From positions 301,834 through 365,833 of the forward strand of contig NZ_PQFZ01000005.1 in assembly GCF_002917105.1 (NCBI RefSeq): a DNA stretch of 64,000 nucleotides. Direction: 5' to 3'. Of the stretch, positions 43,434-52,078 are shown one piece after another. How positions within the stretch are numbered: the first letter of the stretch is position 1; every line of letters starts with the position of its first letter. The position numbers were made by a program, and so were the translations under genes. Source of the stretch: Allobosea psychrotolerans. Its GTDB lineage: Bacteria > Pseudomonadota > Alphaproteobacteria > Rhizobiales > Beijerinckiaceae. The notes beneath the pieces were generated by a model that did no database searches, was not told the origin of the DNA, and worked only from the letters and a program-made list of their open reading frames with translations.

Positions 43434-44318
43434 ATGCGCTCCCGGTTACCGCCGCTGAATTCACTTCGGCTGTTCGAGGCGGCCGCCCGGCTGTTGAGCT
43501 TCAAGAACGCGGCGGAGGAGCTGCTGCTGACGCCGAGCGCCGTCAGCCACGGCATTCAATCGCTGGAGGAATGGCTCGGCGTGCCACTCTTCCTGCGGAC
43601 GACCAAGGGGCTGGTGCTGTCCGAGGCGGGACAGACCTATATCCCGACCGTCCGTCAGGCGCTTCACCTTCTGGCCAGCGGCAGCGCCCAGGTCATCAAC
43701 ACGCATGCCTCGGGCCAGCTTTCGATCAGCGCGGCGCCGACATTCGCGGCTCGGTGGTTGCTGCCGCGGCTGCACACATTCCGCGAGCTCCATCCAGACA
43801 TCCAGATCGTCATCGACACGTCCCAGGAGCGGGCGGAGCTGTCGGAGGACGGCGTGGACCTGGCCATCCGCATGGGCCGCGGCAACTGGCAAGGCCTTAT
43901 CGCCGACAAGCTGTTCGCGGAGGAACTCGTCCCGGTCTGCGCGCCGTCGATCCGTGAACGCGTGTGCGATCTCGCCGATATCGAGCAGGCGCCCTTGATC
44001 CATGTGACGAGCACCAGCGAGGACTGGGAGATGTGGGCGAGCGCGACCGGCCGTGCCATGCCCGATGCGGCGAAAGGGCTTCGCTTCGATACCATTCACA
44101 TGGCGTTCCAAGCGGCCTGCCAGGGCCTCGGCGTGGCGATCGGGCGTAAGCCCCTGGTGAATGAGGAGCTGGCTTCGGGCAAGCTGGTCGAAGTCTGGGA
44201 CGTCGTTTTGAGCCAGACCGCCTATTGGCTCGTGGGCGCGGAAAGCCGAGCGGACGATCCGCGCATCCTCGCATTCCGATCCTGGATCCTGCAGGAAAGC
44301 GCGACATCGGCAGGTTGA
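43434..44318 (+). CDS. LysR-family regulator, GcvA-like
   Basis: 294 residues. The winged helix is of the GcvA/AmpR subtype (LPPLNSLRLFEAAARLLSFKNAAEELLLTPSAVSHGIQSLEEWLG), in which PPLN and RLF are typical. The effector domain begins about 90. ATG 43434 has GGAGG seven bases ahead, which decides against longer open frames starting at 43194. Divergent from the enoyl-CoA hydratase and DUF1330 operon, its probable target. Confidence 0.86.
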   Translation: MRSRLPPLNSLRLFEAAARLLSFKNAAEELLLTPSAVSHGIQSLEEWLGVPLFLRTTKGLVLSEAGQTYIPTVRQALHLLASGSAQVINTHASGQLSISAAPTFAARWLLPRLHTFRELHPDIQIVIDTSQERAELSEDGVDLAIRMGRGNWQGLIADKLFAEELVPVCAPSIRERVCDLADIEQAPLIHVTSTSEDWEMWASATGRAMPDAAKGLRFDTIHMAFQAACQGLGVAIGRKPLVNEELASGKLVEVWDVVLSQTAYWLVGAESRADDPRILAFRSWILQESATSAG

Positions 44319-44575
44319 GCTGCTGAAGGCGTCAAGCCGGAGCTTTCACGGTCGCGTCGCGGGTGAACATCATTCACGCGAGCTCCAGTATTACTCGTTT
44401 GCCCCGCACGACGTCGGCTCCCTAAATCCCGCTTGTCGCAACGGGAGGGGCGCCAATTGGTCGTCTATCAGTCCGAGAAGCGTGCGCGCTTTCGTGCCCT
44501 GCATCGGGAAGGCGCTTCGTTCTGCCGAACCCAACCGAGATCGCGGCCCGGGATGAGATCACAGCCGCGAAGCCT

Positions 44576-44632
44576 TAGAGCAGGATCAATGCGAAAAAGT
44601 GGGAACCGGTTTTTCGCATTGATCCTGCTCTA
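44576..44632. repeat. 57-base perfect inverted repeat related to family B
   Basis: Arms of 23 bases, TAGAGCAGGATCAATGCG followed by aaaaa and the complement, with an 11-base spacer gtgggaaccgg. The spacer and edges (agtgggaaccggttttt) resemble the core of family B repeats (agtggataccggttcgc), so this may be a compact, fully palindromic relative. Confidence 0.85.
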
Positions 44633-44656
44633 ACTCCTTGATGAGAGACGGATTCA

Positions 44657-44695
44657 GATTTCAGACGGTGTCACTTTGTGACTCCGTCTGAAATC
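44657..44695. terminator. Strong hairpin upstream of the second nitronate monooxygenase
   Basis: GATTTCAGACGG (44657-44668) pairs with its complement (44684-44695), and inside it GTCAC-TTT-GTGAC forms a further five base pairs, giving a long stem with one T-T mismatch. No U run follows, so it may be a repeat or a bidirectional hairpin rather than a true terminator. Confidence 0.4.
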
Positions 44696-44808
44696 ATCCG
44701 GCTCTAGCGTGAACGCTCGTTGAGGGCGGCGCAATCGGGCCGCGGTTGGGCGCAAAGCGCCGGAACTCATCCAATCTTTTGCTGGATGCTATCGTGGGAC
44801 GAGAGACA

Positions 44809-45897
44809 ATGTGGAATGACACCGAAGCGGCGCGATTGCTAGGGATTACCTATCCGATCGTCCAGGGCCCGTTCGGCGGAGGGCTTTCCTCGGTAGAGTT
44901 GACTGCCGCGGTTTCCAATCTCGGTGGCCTCGGTTCGTTCGGAGCCCATATCTTCAGTCCCGTCCAGATCAGGGACATCGTTGCGCACATACGCGAGCGT
45001 ACGGCATCGCCATTCGCCATCAATCTCTGGGTCGACAACGAAGATCCGGCGATGGCCGGATTCGACCAAGCGTCGTTCGAGTGTCACGTCGGGCGGCTGC
45101 ATGCTCATTACGCAGCGCTCGGACTGGATCCCCCAGCATTCCCCGATCGTTTCGGGCAGAATTTTGACGAGCAGATCGAGGCGCTGATCGAGGTCGCACC
45201 TCCGGTCATCAGCTTCGTCTTCGGCATTCCCTCGCCGCGGATCATCGAGGCGTGCCGATCCCGTGGCATCCGCATGATCGGCAATGCGACGACGGTCGAG
45301 GAGGCACGCGCGATCGAAGCCGCGGGTATCGACCTCGTTCTCGCATCCGGTGCGGAGGCGGGTGGCCATCGGGTGTCGTTTTTGGAGCCGCCCGAGCGTT
45401 CTCTCGTGGGGACGTTCGCACTGATCCCGCAGGTTCGGGATGCCGTCCGAATCCCGGTCGTTGCCGCCGGCGGCATTGCGGACGGCCGAGGGGTTGCAAC
45501 TGCTATGGCGCTCGGTGCCGACGGCGTGCAGGTCGGCACGGCGTTCCTGGCCTGCTCGGAATCTGGCGCATCATCTCTCCATCGTGCAGCCTTGCTGTCC
45601 GATCGGGCGCGTCACACGACGCTGACGCGGGCTTTCTCGGGGCGGTTGGCACGCGCCATCCGCAACCGATATTCCGAGGACATGGCAGCCTATGGAGATG
45701 ATCTCGCGCCATATCCGGCACAGAACTGGCTGACGAACAGCCTCCGCGCCGCGGCCATCGAGCGTGGCCGCGACGACCTGCTCCCGATCTATGCCGGCCA
45801 ATCGGCGGCCCTGCTGCGTCACGCTACGGCAGGCGCGTTGTTCGACGCACTTATCCGGGAGACGGGGCAGGCATTTCGAACACGGGCTGTGCGCTGA
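44809..45897 (+). CDS. Nitronate monooxygenase-family FMN enzyme (second copy)
   Basis: 362 residues. It has the family segments YPIVQGPFGGGLSSVELTAAV, NLGGLGSFGAH, ASGAEAGGHRVSF (the conserved His) and PVVAAGGIADGRGVATAMALGADGVQVGTAFL. Sequence clearly differs from the copy at 29217, so it is an old paralogue or a separate acquisition with a different substrate. ATG 44809 (MWNDTEAARLLGI) is preceded by gacgagagac; the frame is open from 44746. No regulator is adjacent. Confidence 0.87.
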   Translation: MWNDTEAARLLGITYPIVQGPFGGGLSSVELTAAVSNLGGLGSFGAHIFSPVQIRDIVAHIRERTASPFAINLWVDNEDPAMAGFDQASFECHVGRLHAHYAALGLDPPAFPDRFGQNFDEQIEALIEVAPPVISFVFGIPSPRIIEACRSRGIRMIGNATTVEEARAIEAAGIDLVLASGAEAGGHRVSFLEPPERSLVGTFALIPQVRDAVRIPVVAAGGIADGRGVATAMALGADGVQVGTAFLACSESGASSLHRAALLSDRARHTTLTRAFSGRLARAIRNRYSEDMAAYGDDLAPYPAQNWLTNSLRAAAIERGRDDLLPIYAGQSAALLRHATAGALFDALIRETGQAFRTRAVR

Positions 45898-46095
45898 CGG
45901 ACGGTCTGAGGCGGCGCTGGCCGAACCGGAGCGCGGGACATGCCAGATTGCCGCCCGTCGGTTCGGCGATACGTTCGGCCACTCGGCGACCCAACGCTCG
46001 GGGCCGCCGAGTGACGTAGAATAGCCGGGGTGCATTGCGGTCGGCGGAGCCCGATGATGGCCCCGGCGACTGCAACTCAAGCTTTCGCTGCCAGG

Positions 46096-46587
46096 TCAGT
46101 TAATCGCTTTGACGCTAGAGAGGATCGAATCGATCGCCTTGCCGTGCTTCGTGCGCTCCTCATCGTTGCCCCAGAGCGTAAGCAGGACAACGCGGTCCTT
46201 ACCACCGGGCAACATGATAAAATCTACAGTGGTTGGCTCATCTTTGTAGGTCGTCTCGAATTTGTAAATCGTCGCCGCGATACCATTCAAATTCGTTTCG
46301 GCCTCGATTGGCTTATTTACTTTAATACCAGTATCTTTCATCCACTTCTGGTTGGCTTCCATCATCGCCTTAACATTCTTGATTGCGGCGAATTCAACAG
46401 AAATATAGACATCTTTATTTGGAGACCAACCTTCGTATCCGTACTTAACTTCTTTGGTATCCCAATCGTTAGGGATCGAAACAATTATCGCCGGATCCTT
46501 GTCGGGGACAGCAAAATTCTTTGCGAGCACGGGGGAGCCAAGGAGTGACAAAGCTAGCGCAATTACGGCCGTGCGACGAAATTTCAT
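46096..46587 (-). CDS. Exported hypothetical protein, AT-rich gene
   Basis: 163 residues. The N terminus (MKFRRTAVIALALSLLGSPVLAKNF) is a typical signal peptide, so the mature protein is periplasmic. The mature part is rich in Lys, Asp and Asn (PNDWDTKEVKYGYEGW, WMKDTGIKVNKPIEAETNLNGI) with no cysteine, suggesting a small beta-rich domain of unknown function. The gene is markedly lower in GC than the surroundings (24 of 60 G+C by hand count at 46381). This hints at recent acquisition or relaxed codon use. ATG 46587 is preferred over the 46623 start. Confidence 0.7.
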   Translation of the reverse strand: MKFRRTAVIALALSLLGSPVLAKNFAVPDKDPAIIVSIPNDWDTKEVKYGYEGWSPNKDVYISVEFAAIKNVKAMMEANQKWMKDTGIKVNKPIEAETNLNGIAATIYKFETTYKDEPTTVDFIMLPGGKDRVVLLTLWGNDEERTKHGKAIDSILSSVKAIN

Positions 46588-46797
46588 CTTGATGCAATCC
46601 ACTACGCGAGATGCGGGCTGCATCTACGGCTTTCCTTTAATCGCGTTCACTTCGCCCAGGTGCAACGCTTTTTACGTAACTCACTTAACCGACCGCTGGG
46701 TCAGGAGCCGTAGAGCCAGCCGACGCGCAAGCACGACGGCCCTTTGAGCCGACAAACGAGACTGCCCGGCTCCGGACATTGGTGGCGTCGGCCCCGA

Positions 46798-47622
46798 TCA
46801 GCTCAGCAGGATCGTGCGGATCTCCTGCCAGCTCTCGGCGTCGGGCGCGCAGAGCAGGCCGAGCGTCGGCTGGGCCGGCCGGTAGGGCTCTCCGTCCAGC
46901 ATGCGGACATAGCCGCCGGCCTCGGCATAGATCAGCGATCCCGGCGCGTGATCCCAGGGGCTGAGCCGGCCATAGAGCAGGAAATGGCCATTGCCCGCGG
47001 CAGCGAGCCGGTATTCATGGCCGCAGCAGCGCAGCGACGAGACATTGGCGAAGGCCGGCATGTGGCCGGGCAGCGTGCTGCGCAGCGGCTCCGGGAAATA
47101 CTGCCAGCTCATCATGCCGGTCATCTCGCGGGGAGCGGCGGCCGGCGCCACCCGCAGGTCGCGGCTCCTGCCGCCGGCAGAGCCGAGCCAGGCGCCCTCC
47201 CCGCGCAGCGCCATCGCACTGTCCTCGACGATGGGATCATGGATCACCGCTGCGACGACCTCGCCCTTGACCAGCACCGCGGCCATCACGGCGAAGAGCG
47301 GCAGGTCGGAGGCGTAGTTGAGGGTGCCGTCGATCGGGTCGATGACGACGGCGAGCTCGGCATCGCCGAGACGCTCGACCAGCGCCGGATCGGCGGCGAC
47401 CGCCTCCTCGCCGATCAGCACGGCGCCCGGAAAGGCCCGGGCGAGCTCGGCGTTGATGAAGCGCTCCGCCGCCTCGTCGGCCTCGGTGACGAGATCGGTC
47501 GCCGAGCGCTTCTCGCGGATCTCGCCCGCGGCCAGGTTGCGGAAGCGCGGCATGACCTCGCGGCGGCCCGCCTCGGCGAGGATTCCGGCGAGCGTCTCAT
47601 GGTCCTGGCGTGTGAAGATCAT
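46798..47622 (-). CDS. Inositol monophosphatase-family phosphatase
   Basis: 274 residues. Metal-binding motifs of the family are intact: GEEAVAAD (Glu), IDPIDGTLNYASDLP, and WDHAPGSLIYAEAGG. Substrates in this family include inositol phosphate, histidinol phosphate and PAPS; nothing here discriminates. ATG 47622 is preferred; upstream open frame overlaps a repeat. The C-terminal 120 bases of the gene are duplicated as a fragment at 41727-41844. Confidence 0.85.
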   Translation of the reverse strand: MIFTRQDHETLAGILAEAGRREVMPRFRNLAAGEIREKRSATDLVTEADEAAERFINAELARAFPGAVLIGEEAVAADPALVERLGDAELAVVIDPIDGTLNYASDLPLFAVMAAVLVKGEVVAAVIHDPIVEDSAMALRGEGAWLGSAGGRSRDLRVAPAAAPREMTGMMSWQYFPEPLRSTLPGHMPAFANVSSLRCCGHEYRLAAAGNGHFLLYGRLSPWDHAPGSLIYAEAGGYVRMLDGEPYRPAQPTLGLLCAPDAESWQEIRTILLS

Positions 47623-47637
47623 CGTGGTCCGATCGGA

Positions 47638-47693
47638 TAGAGCATGTTCGAGCGAAGTGGAAACCGGTTCGCGTGAAGACAATGTGACCCGAT
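47638..47693. repeat. Family B repeat, partial copy 4
   Basis: agagcatgttcgagcgaagt followed by ggaaaccggttcgcgtgaagac, without the terminal hairpin seen in other copies. It is immediately followed by the 19-base inverted end of the composite element at 47695. Confidence 0.65.
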
Positions 47694-47694
47694 A

Positions 47695-48124
47695 AGAGCC
47701 CGCTTGGAAACTCTGCAAGCCCTCATCCCGAGAGCCTTGCCCGAAATGAAGCCAAAGATTTCAATGGCTCTGCCTTGACCACCTCTGCGCCGTCATTCCG
47801 GACGCAGCCCCCGGGTCCGATCTTCGATCGGCCCAAGGACAGGGCCCGCGGAGATCCGGGATCCATCGTAGAATTCCGGAGCCCTCCGATGGATTCCGGA
47901 GCTGCGCCGCTGGCGCGGCTTGTCCGGAATGACGGTGCGGGTGATGGCAAGCGAACGGAAACCGCGGATATCGCTCGTTTCCGGTCAGCCTCTGAGGAGC
48001 CATACTCCTGGGAATGGCGTCTCGAAGGATGCTCCAGGAGGCTCCTGAACCATCTGGAGCATCCTTCGAGACGCCGCGTGCCGCGGCTCCTCAGGATGAG
48101 GGCTGGAGTTTCCAAGCGGGCTCT
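47695..48124. mobile_element. Composite palindromic element, MITE-like, with a second palindrome nested inside
   Basis: Bounded by a perfect 19-base terminal inverted repeat, AGAGCCCGCTTGGAAACTC at 47695-47713 and its complement at 48106-48124. The right part (47987-48104) is a family A core, lacking a few bases of its left arm. The left part contains another palindrome: CCGTCATTCCGGAC near 47790 pairs with GTCCGGAATGACGG near 47930. It encodes no protein. The pattern suggests an A-type element whose left arm was split by insertion of a different palindromic element. Confidence 0.75.
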
Positions 48125-48133
48125 GAGCACCAT

Positions 48134-48976
48134 TCAGCCGGGGGCGAACTCGACGAGGATCGGCTGGTGGTCGGAGACCTTGGTCTCGACATCGCAGGTG
48201 ACGGTGCGGGCGCGCGCCGCGAGATCGGGCGTCGCCAGCACATAGTCGAGGCAGCCGGGCTCGCCATAGATCTGGTCGAACAGGTTCGCGGTCGGCGGAT
48301 GCGGCGCCTCGCCCATCACCGCGGGCCAGAGGTCGACGAATGGCGGCTCGCCACCCTCGAACGGCGCCAGCAATCGCGCCAGCACCGGATCATCGGGCCG
48401 CATGTTGAAGTCGCCGGTCAGCACGGCGCTCGCCGCGCTCGGCGTCATCCGATAGGTGTGCGGCCCGGCCTCGCGCGGCCTGGCGTGGCGGGCGAGCGCC
48501 ATGCGATGGGCCTCGCGGATGCCGTCGACCTGCGCGGCGCGCAGCCGCGACGACGAGTATTCGAGATGCGTCGTCATCAGCCGGACCGGGCCGAGCGGGG
48601 TCAGCGCCACCGCCTCGATCAGCATGCGCGGCATGTTGCGGGTCTCGGCCGCCTCCCAGGGCAGGAGATGGCGCAACGCCTGGGCGACGGGATAGCGCGT
48701 CAGCAGGAGATTGCCGAAGCGGCTGCGGCCGCCCCGGCCGTCATCGACATCGACGCCGATGCCCTCGATCGCGGTGAAGCCCGGCAGCAATTCGGCGAAG
48801 CGGGCGAACTGGTCGGTCTCGTCATTGCCGTCGAGCTCGGGGAAATTATCCGCGACCTCCTGCAGGCAGAGCACGTCGAAATCCGCCATCTGCCGGGCAT
48901 GGGCGACGATGCGCGCCGGATCGACGCGGTTGTCCATGCCGCGGGCCCACTGAATGTTCCAGGTGATCAGCCGCAT
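48134..48976 (-). CDS. Endonuclease/exonuclease/phosphatase-family protein, putative phosphodiesterase
   Basis: 280 residues. All family motifs are present: LITWNIQWARG, VLCLQEV (metal-binding Glu), TGDFNMRPDDP (Asp/Asn), and KVSDHQPIL (Asp-His pair). Members cleave DNA or phosphodiesters in lipids and glycerophosphodiesters. No signal peptide is seen. The start is two bases from the stop of the permease at 48978, so it is the last gene of the leftward ABC operon, implying that it hydrolyses a phosphodiester brought in by the transporter or acts on its product; this is inference. Confidence 0.83.
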   Translation of the reverse strand: MRLITWNIQWARGMDNRVDPARIVAHARQMADFDVLCLQEVADNFPELDGNDETDQFARFAELLPGFTAIEGIGVDVDDGRGGRSRFGNLLLTRYPVAQALRHLLPWEAAETRNMPRMLIEAVALTPLGPVRLMTTHLEYSSSRLRAAQVDGIREAHRMALARHARPREAGPHTYRMTPSAASAVLTGDFNMRPDDPVLARLLAPFEGGEPPFVDLWPAVMGEAPHPPTANLFDQIYGEPGCLDYVLATPDLAARARTVTCDVETKVSDHQPILVEFAPG

Positions 48977-48977
48977 C

Positions 48978-49844
48978 TCACTTGATTCCCGCACGCATGA
49001 AGCTCTGCACGAACTGGCGCTGGAACAGCAGGAAGCCGACCAGCAACGGCGCCGAGGTCATCAGCGTCGCGGCGCAGATCACCGCCCAGTCGATGCCCTG
49101 ATCGCTCGACGAGAAGACCTGGAGGCCGACCGTCAGCGGCCGCGACTCCACCGAATTGGTGACCAGCAGCGGCCAGAGAAAGTTGTTCCAGTGATAGCTC
49201 ACAGAGACCAGCCCGTAGGCGATATAGGTCGGCCTGGCGAGCGGCACATAGACCTTCATCAGCACCTGAAGCGGGCTTGCGCCCTCGACGCGGGCCGCGT
49301 CGTCGAGCTCCCTGGGCACGGTCTTGAAGGTCTGCCGCAGCAGGAAGATGCCGAAGGCCGAGGCGATATAGGGCAAGGCGATGGCCGGGATCGTGTCGAT
49401 CAGGTTGACCCTGGCCAGCGTGCGGTAGTTCTCGACGATCAGCGCGTCCGGCATGATCATCAATTGCGCCAGGATCAGCGCGAAGGCGAGGTCCCTGCCC
49501 CAGAAATCCTGCCGCGCCAGCGCATAGGCCGCGAGCGTCCCCAGCACGAGCTGGAAGGCGAGGATCATGGTGACGAGGATGAAGGTGTTGAGGAAATAGC
49601 GTGCGAAGGGCGCCGCCGCCCAGGCGCGGGTGAAGTTGTCCAGCGTCAGCGGCGCGCTCAGCACGAAACGGGTCGTGTATTCGGCGGGATGGATCGCGGC
49701 CCAGACGGCATAGGCCAGGGGCAGCACCCAGATCAAAGCGAGCAGGATCGCGCCGGTCGATTCCAGCGTCAGCGCCAGGCCCTTGGGCGCGTAGGGGTCG
49801 GGACGGGTGGTGGCCGCCGGCTGAGGCTGAGGCGCGGCGCTCAT
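48978..49844 (-). CDS. ABC transporter permease, UgpE/MalG-like
   Basis: 288 residues with six hydrophobic segments. The coupling EAA loop appears as VEGASPLQVLMKVYVPLARP. The start ATG 49844 overlaps the preceding permease stop by four bases. Typical of carbohydrate- or glycerol-phosphate-type importers (CUT1). Its N terminus is Pro/Gln/Thr-rich and cytoplasmic. Confidence 0.86.
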   Translation of the reverse strand: MSAAPQPQPAATTRPDPYAPKGLALTLESTGAILLALIWVLPLAYAVWAAIHPAEYTTRFVLSAPLTLDNFTRAWAAAPFARYFLNTFILVTMILAFQLVLGTLAAYALARQDFWGRDLAFALILAQLMIMPDALIVENYRTLARVNLIDTIPAIALPYIASAFGIFLLRQTFKTVPRELDDAARVEGASPLQVLMKVYVPLARPTYIAYGLVSVSYHWNNFLWPLLVTNSVESRPLTVGLQVFSSSDQGIDWAVICAATLMTSAPLLVGFLLFQRQFVQSFMRAGIK

Positions 49845-50719
49845 TGATAATGCGTCCTGCGTTCGAGCCAGCCATATTGGACGAAGGCGACCAGCGCGAG
49901 CAGCAAGAGGAGCACGCAGGTCAGCGCCGCGGCATAGGCCGTGTCCCAGAAGCTGAAGCCGACCTGGTAGATGTAGAACAGCAGCAGCGTCGTCGCATTG
50001 TCGGGGCCGCCGCGCGTCATCACGAAGATATGGTCGATCATGCGGAAGGCGTTGATCACCGCATTGATCAGCACGAACAGCGTCGTCGGCATCAGGAGCG
50101 GGAACTGGACACGCCGGAAGAAGGTCCAGCGCGAGGCGCCCTCGATCGCCGCCGCCTCGCCAAGGCTGGGCGGGATCGCCTGCAGCGCCGCGAGGTAGAA
50201 GATCATGAAGAAGCCGGCCTCCTTCCAGATCGCAACGATGGTGACGGCGTAGAGCGCGGTGTCCTGCGACCCCAGCCAATTGGTGCTGCGCCCGCCGAAA
50301 GCCGCGACGATCTGCTCGAGCAGGCCGTATTGCGGGGTGAAGAAGAACAGCCAGATATTGGCGACCGCGATCATCGGCAGGATGGTCGGGGTGAAATAGG
50401 CCATCCGGACCAGAGTGCGGCCGGCGATCCTGTCGTTGACCCAGACCGCCATCAGCAAGGCGAGCGCGATCGAGCACGGGATCGTACCAGTGGCGAACCA
50501 GAGATTATTCGCCATCGCCTTCCAGAAGATCGGGTCGGCCAGCATCTGCTGGTAATTGTCGAGCCCGACGAAACGCGCCGGGCGGCGCGCCCGCGGGGTC
50601 GACATGAAGCTGTCGACGAAGCTCGCGAGCGCGGGCCAGTGCGTGAACAGGGCCAGGCAAGCCATGGCCGGCAGCAGCAGCAGCCAGCCATGGATCGTCG
50701 CGGTCGCGCGGTTGCTCAT
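49841..50719 (-). CDS. ABC transporter permease, UgpA/MalF-like
   Basis: 292 residues with six hydrophobic segments. EAA-type coupling loop IEGASRWTFFRRVQFPLLMP. Pairs with the permease at 48978-49844 to form the CUT1 channel. The start is four bases after the stop of the binding-protein gene upstream, so it is in the same operon. Confidence 0.86.
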   Translation of the reverse strand: MSNRATATIHGWLLLLPAMACLALFTHWPALASFVDSFMSTPRARRPARFVGLDNYQQMLADPIFWKAMANNLWFATGTIPCSIALALLMAVWVNDRIAGRTLVRMAYFTPTILPMIAVANIWLFFFTPQYGLLEQIVAAFGGRSTNWLGSQDTALYAVTIVAIWKEAGFFMIFYLAALQAIPPSLGEAAAIEGASRWTFFRRVQFPLLMPTTLFVLINAVINAFRMIDHIFVMTRGGPDNATTLLLFYIYQVGFSFWDTAYAAALTCVLLLLLALVAFVQYGWLERRTHYQ

Positions 50720-50723
50720 CGGC

Positions 50724-52028
50724 TCAGCGATAGGCCTTCAGGATGCGCTCGGCTTCCGCCTGGGCGTCAGTCATCGCCTGCGCCGGCTGCTTCGTGCCGG
50801 TGAGGGCCGCCTGCAGGCCGTCGTTCAGCGCCTTGGTGACGCGCTGGTTCTCATGGGTCGAGAGCTCGGCCACGGCGGTCGGCAACTGGTCGCGGGCGAC
50901 GAGGGCCTGGGGGAAATCGGCGACGTATTTCTTCATCGCCTCGGTCTCGTAGGCTGCCGGCGTCACCGCGACATAGCCGGTATCGGCGCTCCATTGCGCG
51001 GCCCGCTCGGGCGTGGTGATCCAGCGCACGAACTTGAACGCGGCTTCCTGCTCGGCGGGGCTCGCCTTCTTGGAGAGATAGAAATTGCCGCCGCCGGTCG
51101 GGCTGCCGGGCTTCTTGCCGGCGGGCAGCACGGCGACGCCGAAGGGGAATTTGGCGTTGGCCCTGACATTGGTCAGGTTGCCGGTGGTGGTCCACATCAT
51201 CGCGACCTTCTTCTCGAAGAAGTCGCGCGGCGTGGTGCCCCATTCGACGATGCCGGGCGGGTGAACCTTGTACTTCTGCGCCAGGTCGACCCAGTACTGC
51301 AGCGCCTCGACGACGCCGGGATTGGCAAAGTCGGTCTTGTCGCCGGCCGGGTTGGCGAGAATGGCGCCGGCCTGCGTGGTCAGCCCCTGGAAGAGCCAAT
51401 AGGGGAAGCCCGAAGACGGAATCTGGATGCCCCACTGGCTGGTGTTTCCGGCGGCATCGCGCTTGGTCAGCTTCTGCGCGAATTCGAGTTGCTGCGCCCA
51501 GCTGGTCGGCGGCTTCTCGGGATCGAGCCCGGCCTCCTTGAACAGCTCCTTGTTCCAGTAGAGCACCACGGTGGAACGCTGGAACGGAATGCCCCAGGTC
51601 TTTTTGTCAGAGTCCTTGCCGCCCGTCTGGCTGTTCTCCATGAAGCCGGGGAAGAAGCCCGAGAGCCATTTCTTGTCGGCTTCGGTCTTGATGAAGGGGT
51701 CGAAGGGAACGATCGCTTCCTCGTCGATCAGGGTGAACATGTCGGTCGAGAGCAGCACCGAGAGCACCGGCGGCGTGCCGCTCTTATGCGCGGTCAGCGC
51801 CTTGACGATCGTCTCCTGATAGGTGCCGGCATAGATCGGCTTGACCTTGATGCCCGGATTTTCCTTCTCGAATCCGGCGGCATAGGCGTCGATCAGCTTG
51901 GTGATCGGCCCGCCCACGGCGACCGGATAGAAGAAGGACAGCTCGGCCGATTGGGCCAGCGCCGGTTGCGCCAGCGCAAGCGAGCCGGCCAGAGCCGCGC
52001 CGCCGCCGATGAATTCACGCCTGTCCAT
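50724..52028 (-). CDS. ABC transporter substrate-binding protein, UgpB-like (SBP family 1)
   Basis: 434 residues. Tat-like signal peptide (MDRREFIGGGAALAGSLALAQPALAQ). The family-1 pattern is visible in LIDAYAAGFEKENPGIKVKPIYAG, WGIPFQRSTVVLYWNKELFKEAGLDP, and MMWTTTGNLTNVRANAKFPFGVAVLP. It captures a carbohydrate, polyol or glycerol-phosphate-type ligand in the periplasm. ATG 52028 has a strong ribosome site (aaggggag) and is followed by the permeases. Confidence 0.86.
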   Translation of the reverse strand: MDRREFIGGGAALAGSLALAQPALAQSAELSFFYPVAVGGPITKLIDAYAAGFEKENPGIKVKPIYAGTYQETIVKALTAHKSGTPPVLSVLLSTDMFTLIDEEAIVPFDPFIKTEADKKWLSGFFPGFMENSQTGGKDSDKKTWGIPFQRSTVVLYWNKELFKEAGLDPEKPPTSWAQQLEFAQKLTKRDAAGNTSQWGIQIPSSGFPYWLFQGLTTQAGAILANPAGDKTDFANPGVVEALQYWVDLAQKYKVHPPGIVEWGTTPRDFFEKKVAMMWTTTGNLTNVRANAKFPFGVAVLPAGKKPGSPTGGGNFYLSKKASPAEQEAAFKFVRWITTPERAAQWSADTGYVAVTPAAYETEAMKKYVADFPQALVARDQLPTAVAELSTHENQRVTKALNDGLQAALTGTKQPAQAMTDAQAEAERILKAYR

Positions 52029-52078
52029 ATCTTCACTCCCCTTTGTACGGCGTCTTGAACGCCTTGGTTGTCCAGTCG

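Larger units (their letters stand above)
44319..44808. other. 490-base intergenic region with two hairpins
   Basis: No gene is supported here. It contains the perfect palindrome at 44576-44632 and the hairpin at 44657-44695 described separately. Short open frames exist, but none has a convincing start or composition. Confidence 0.5.
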
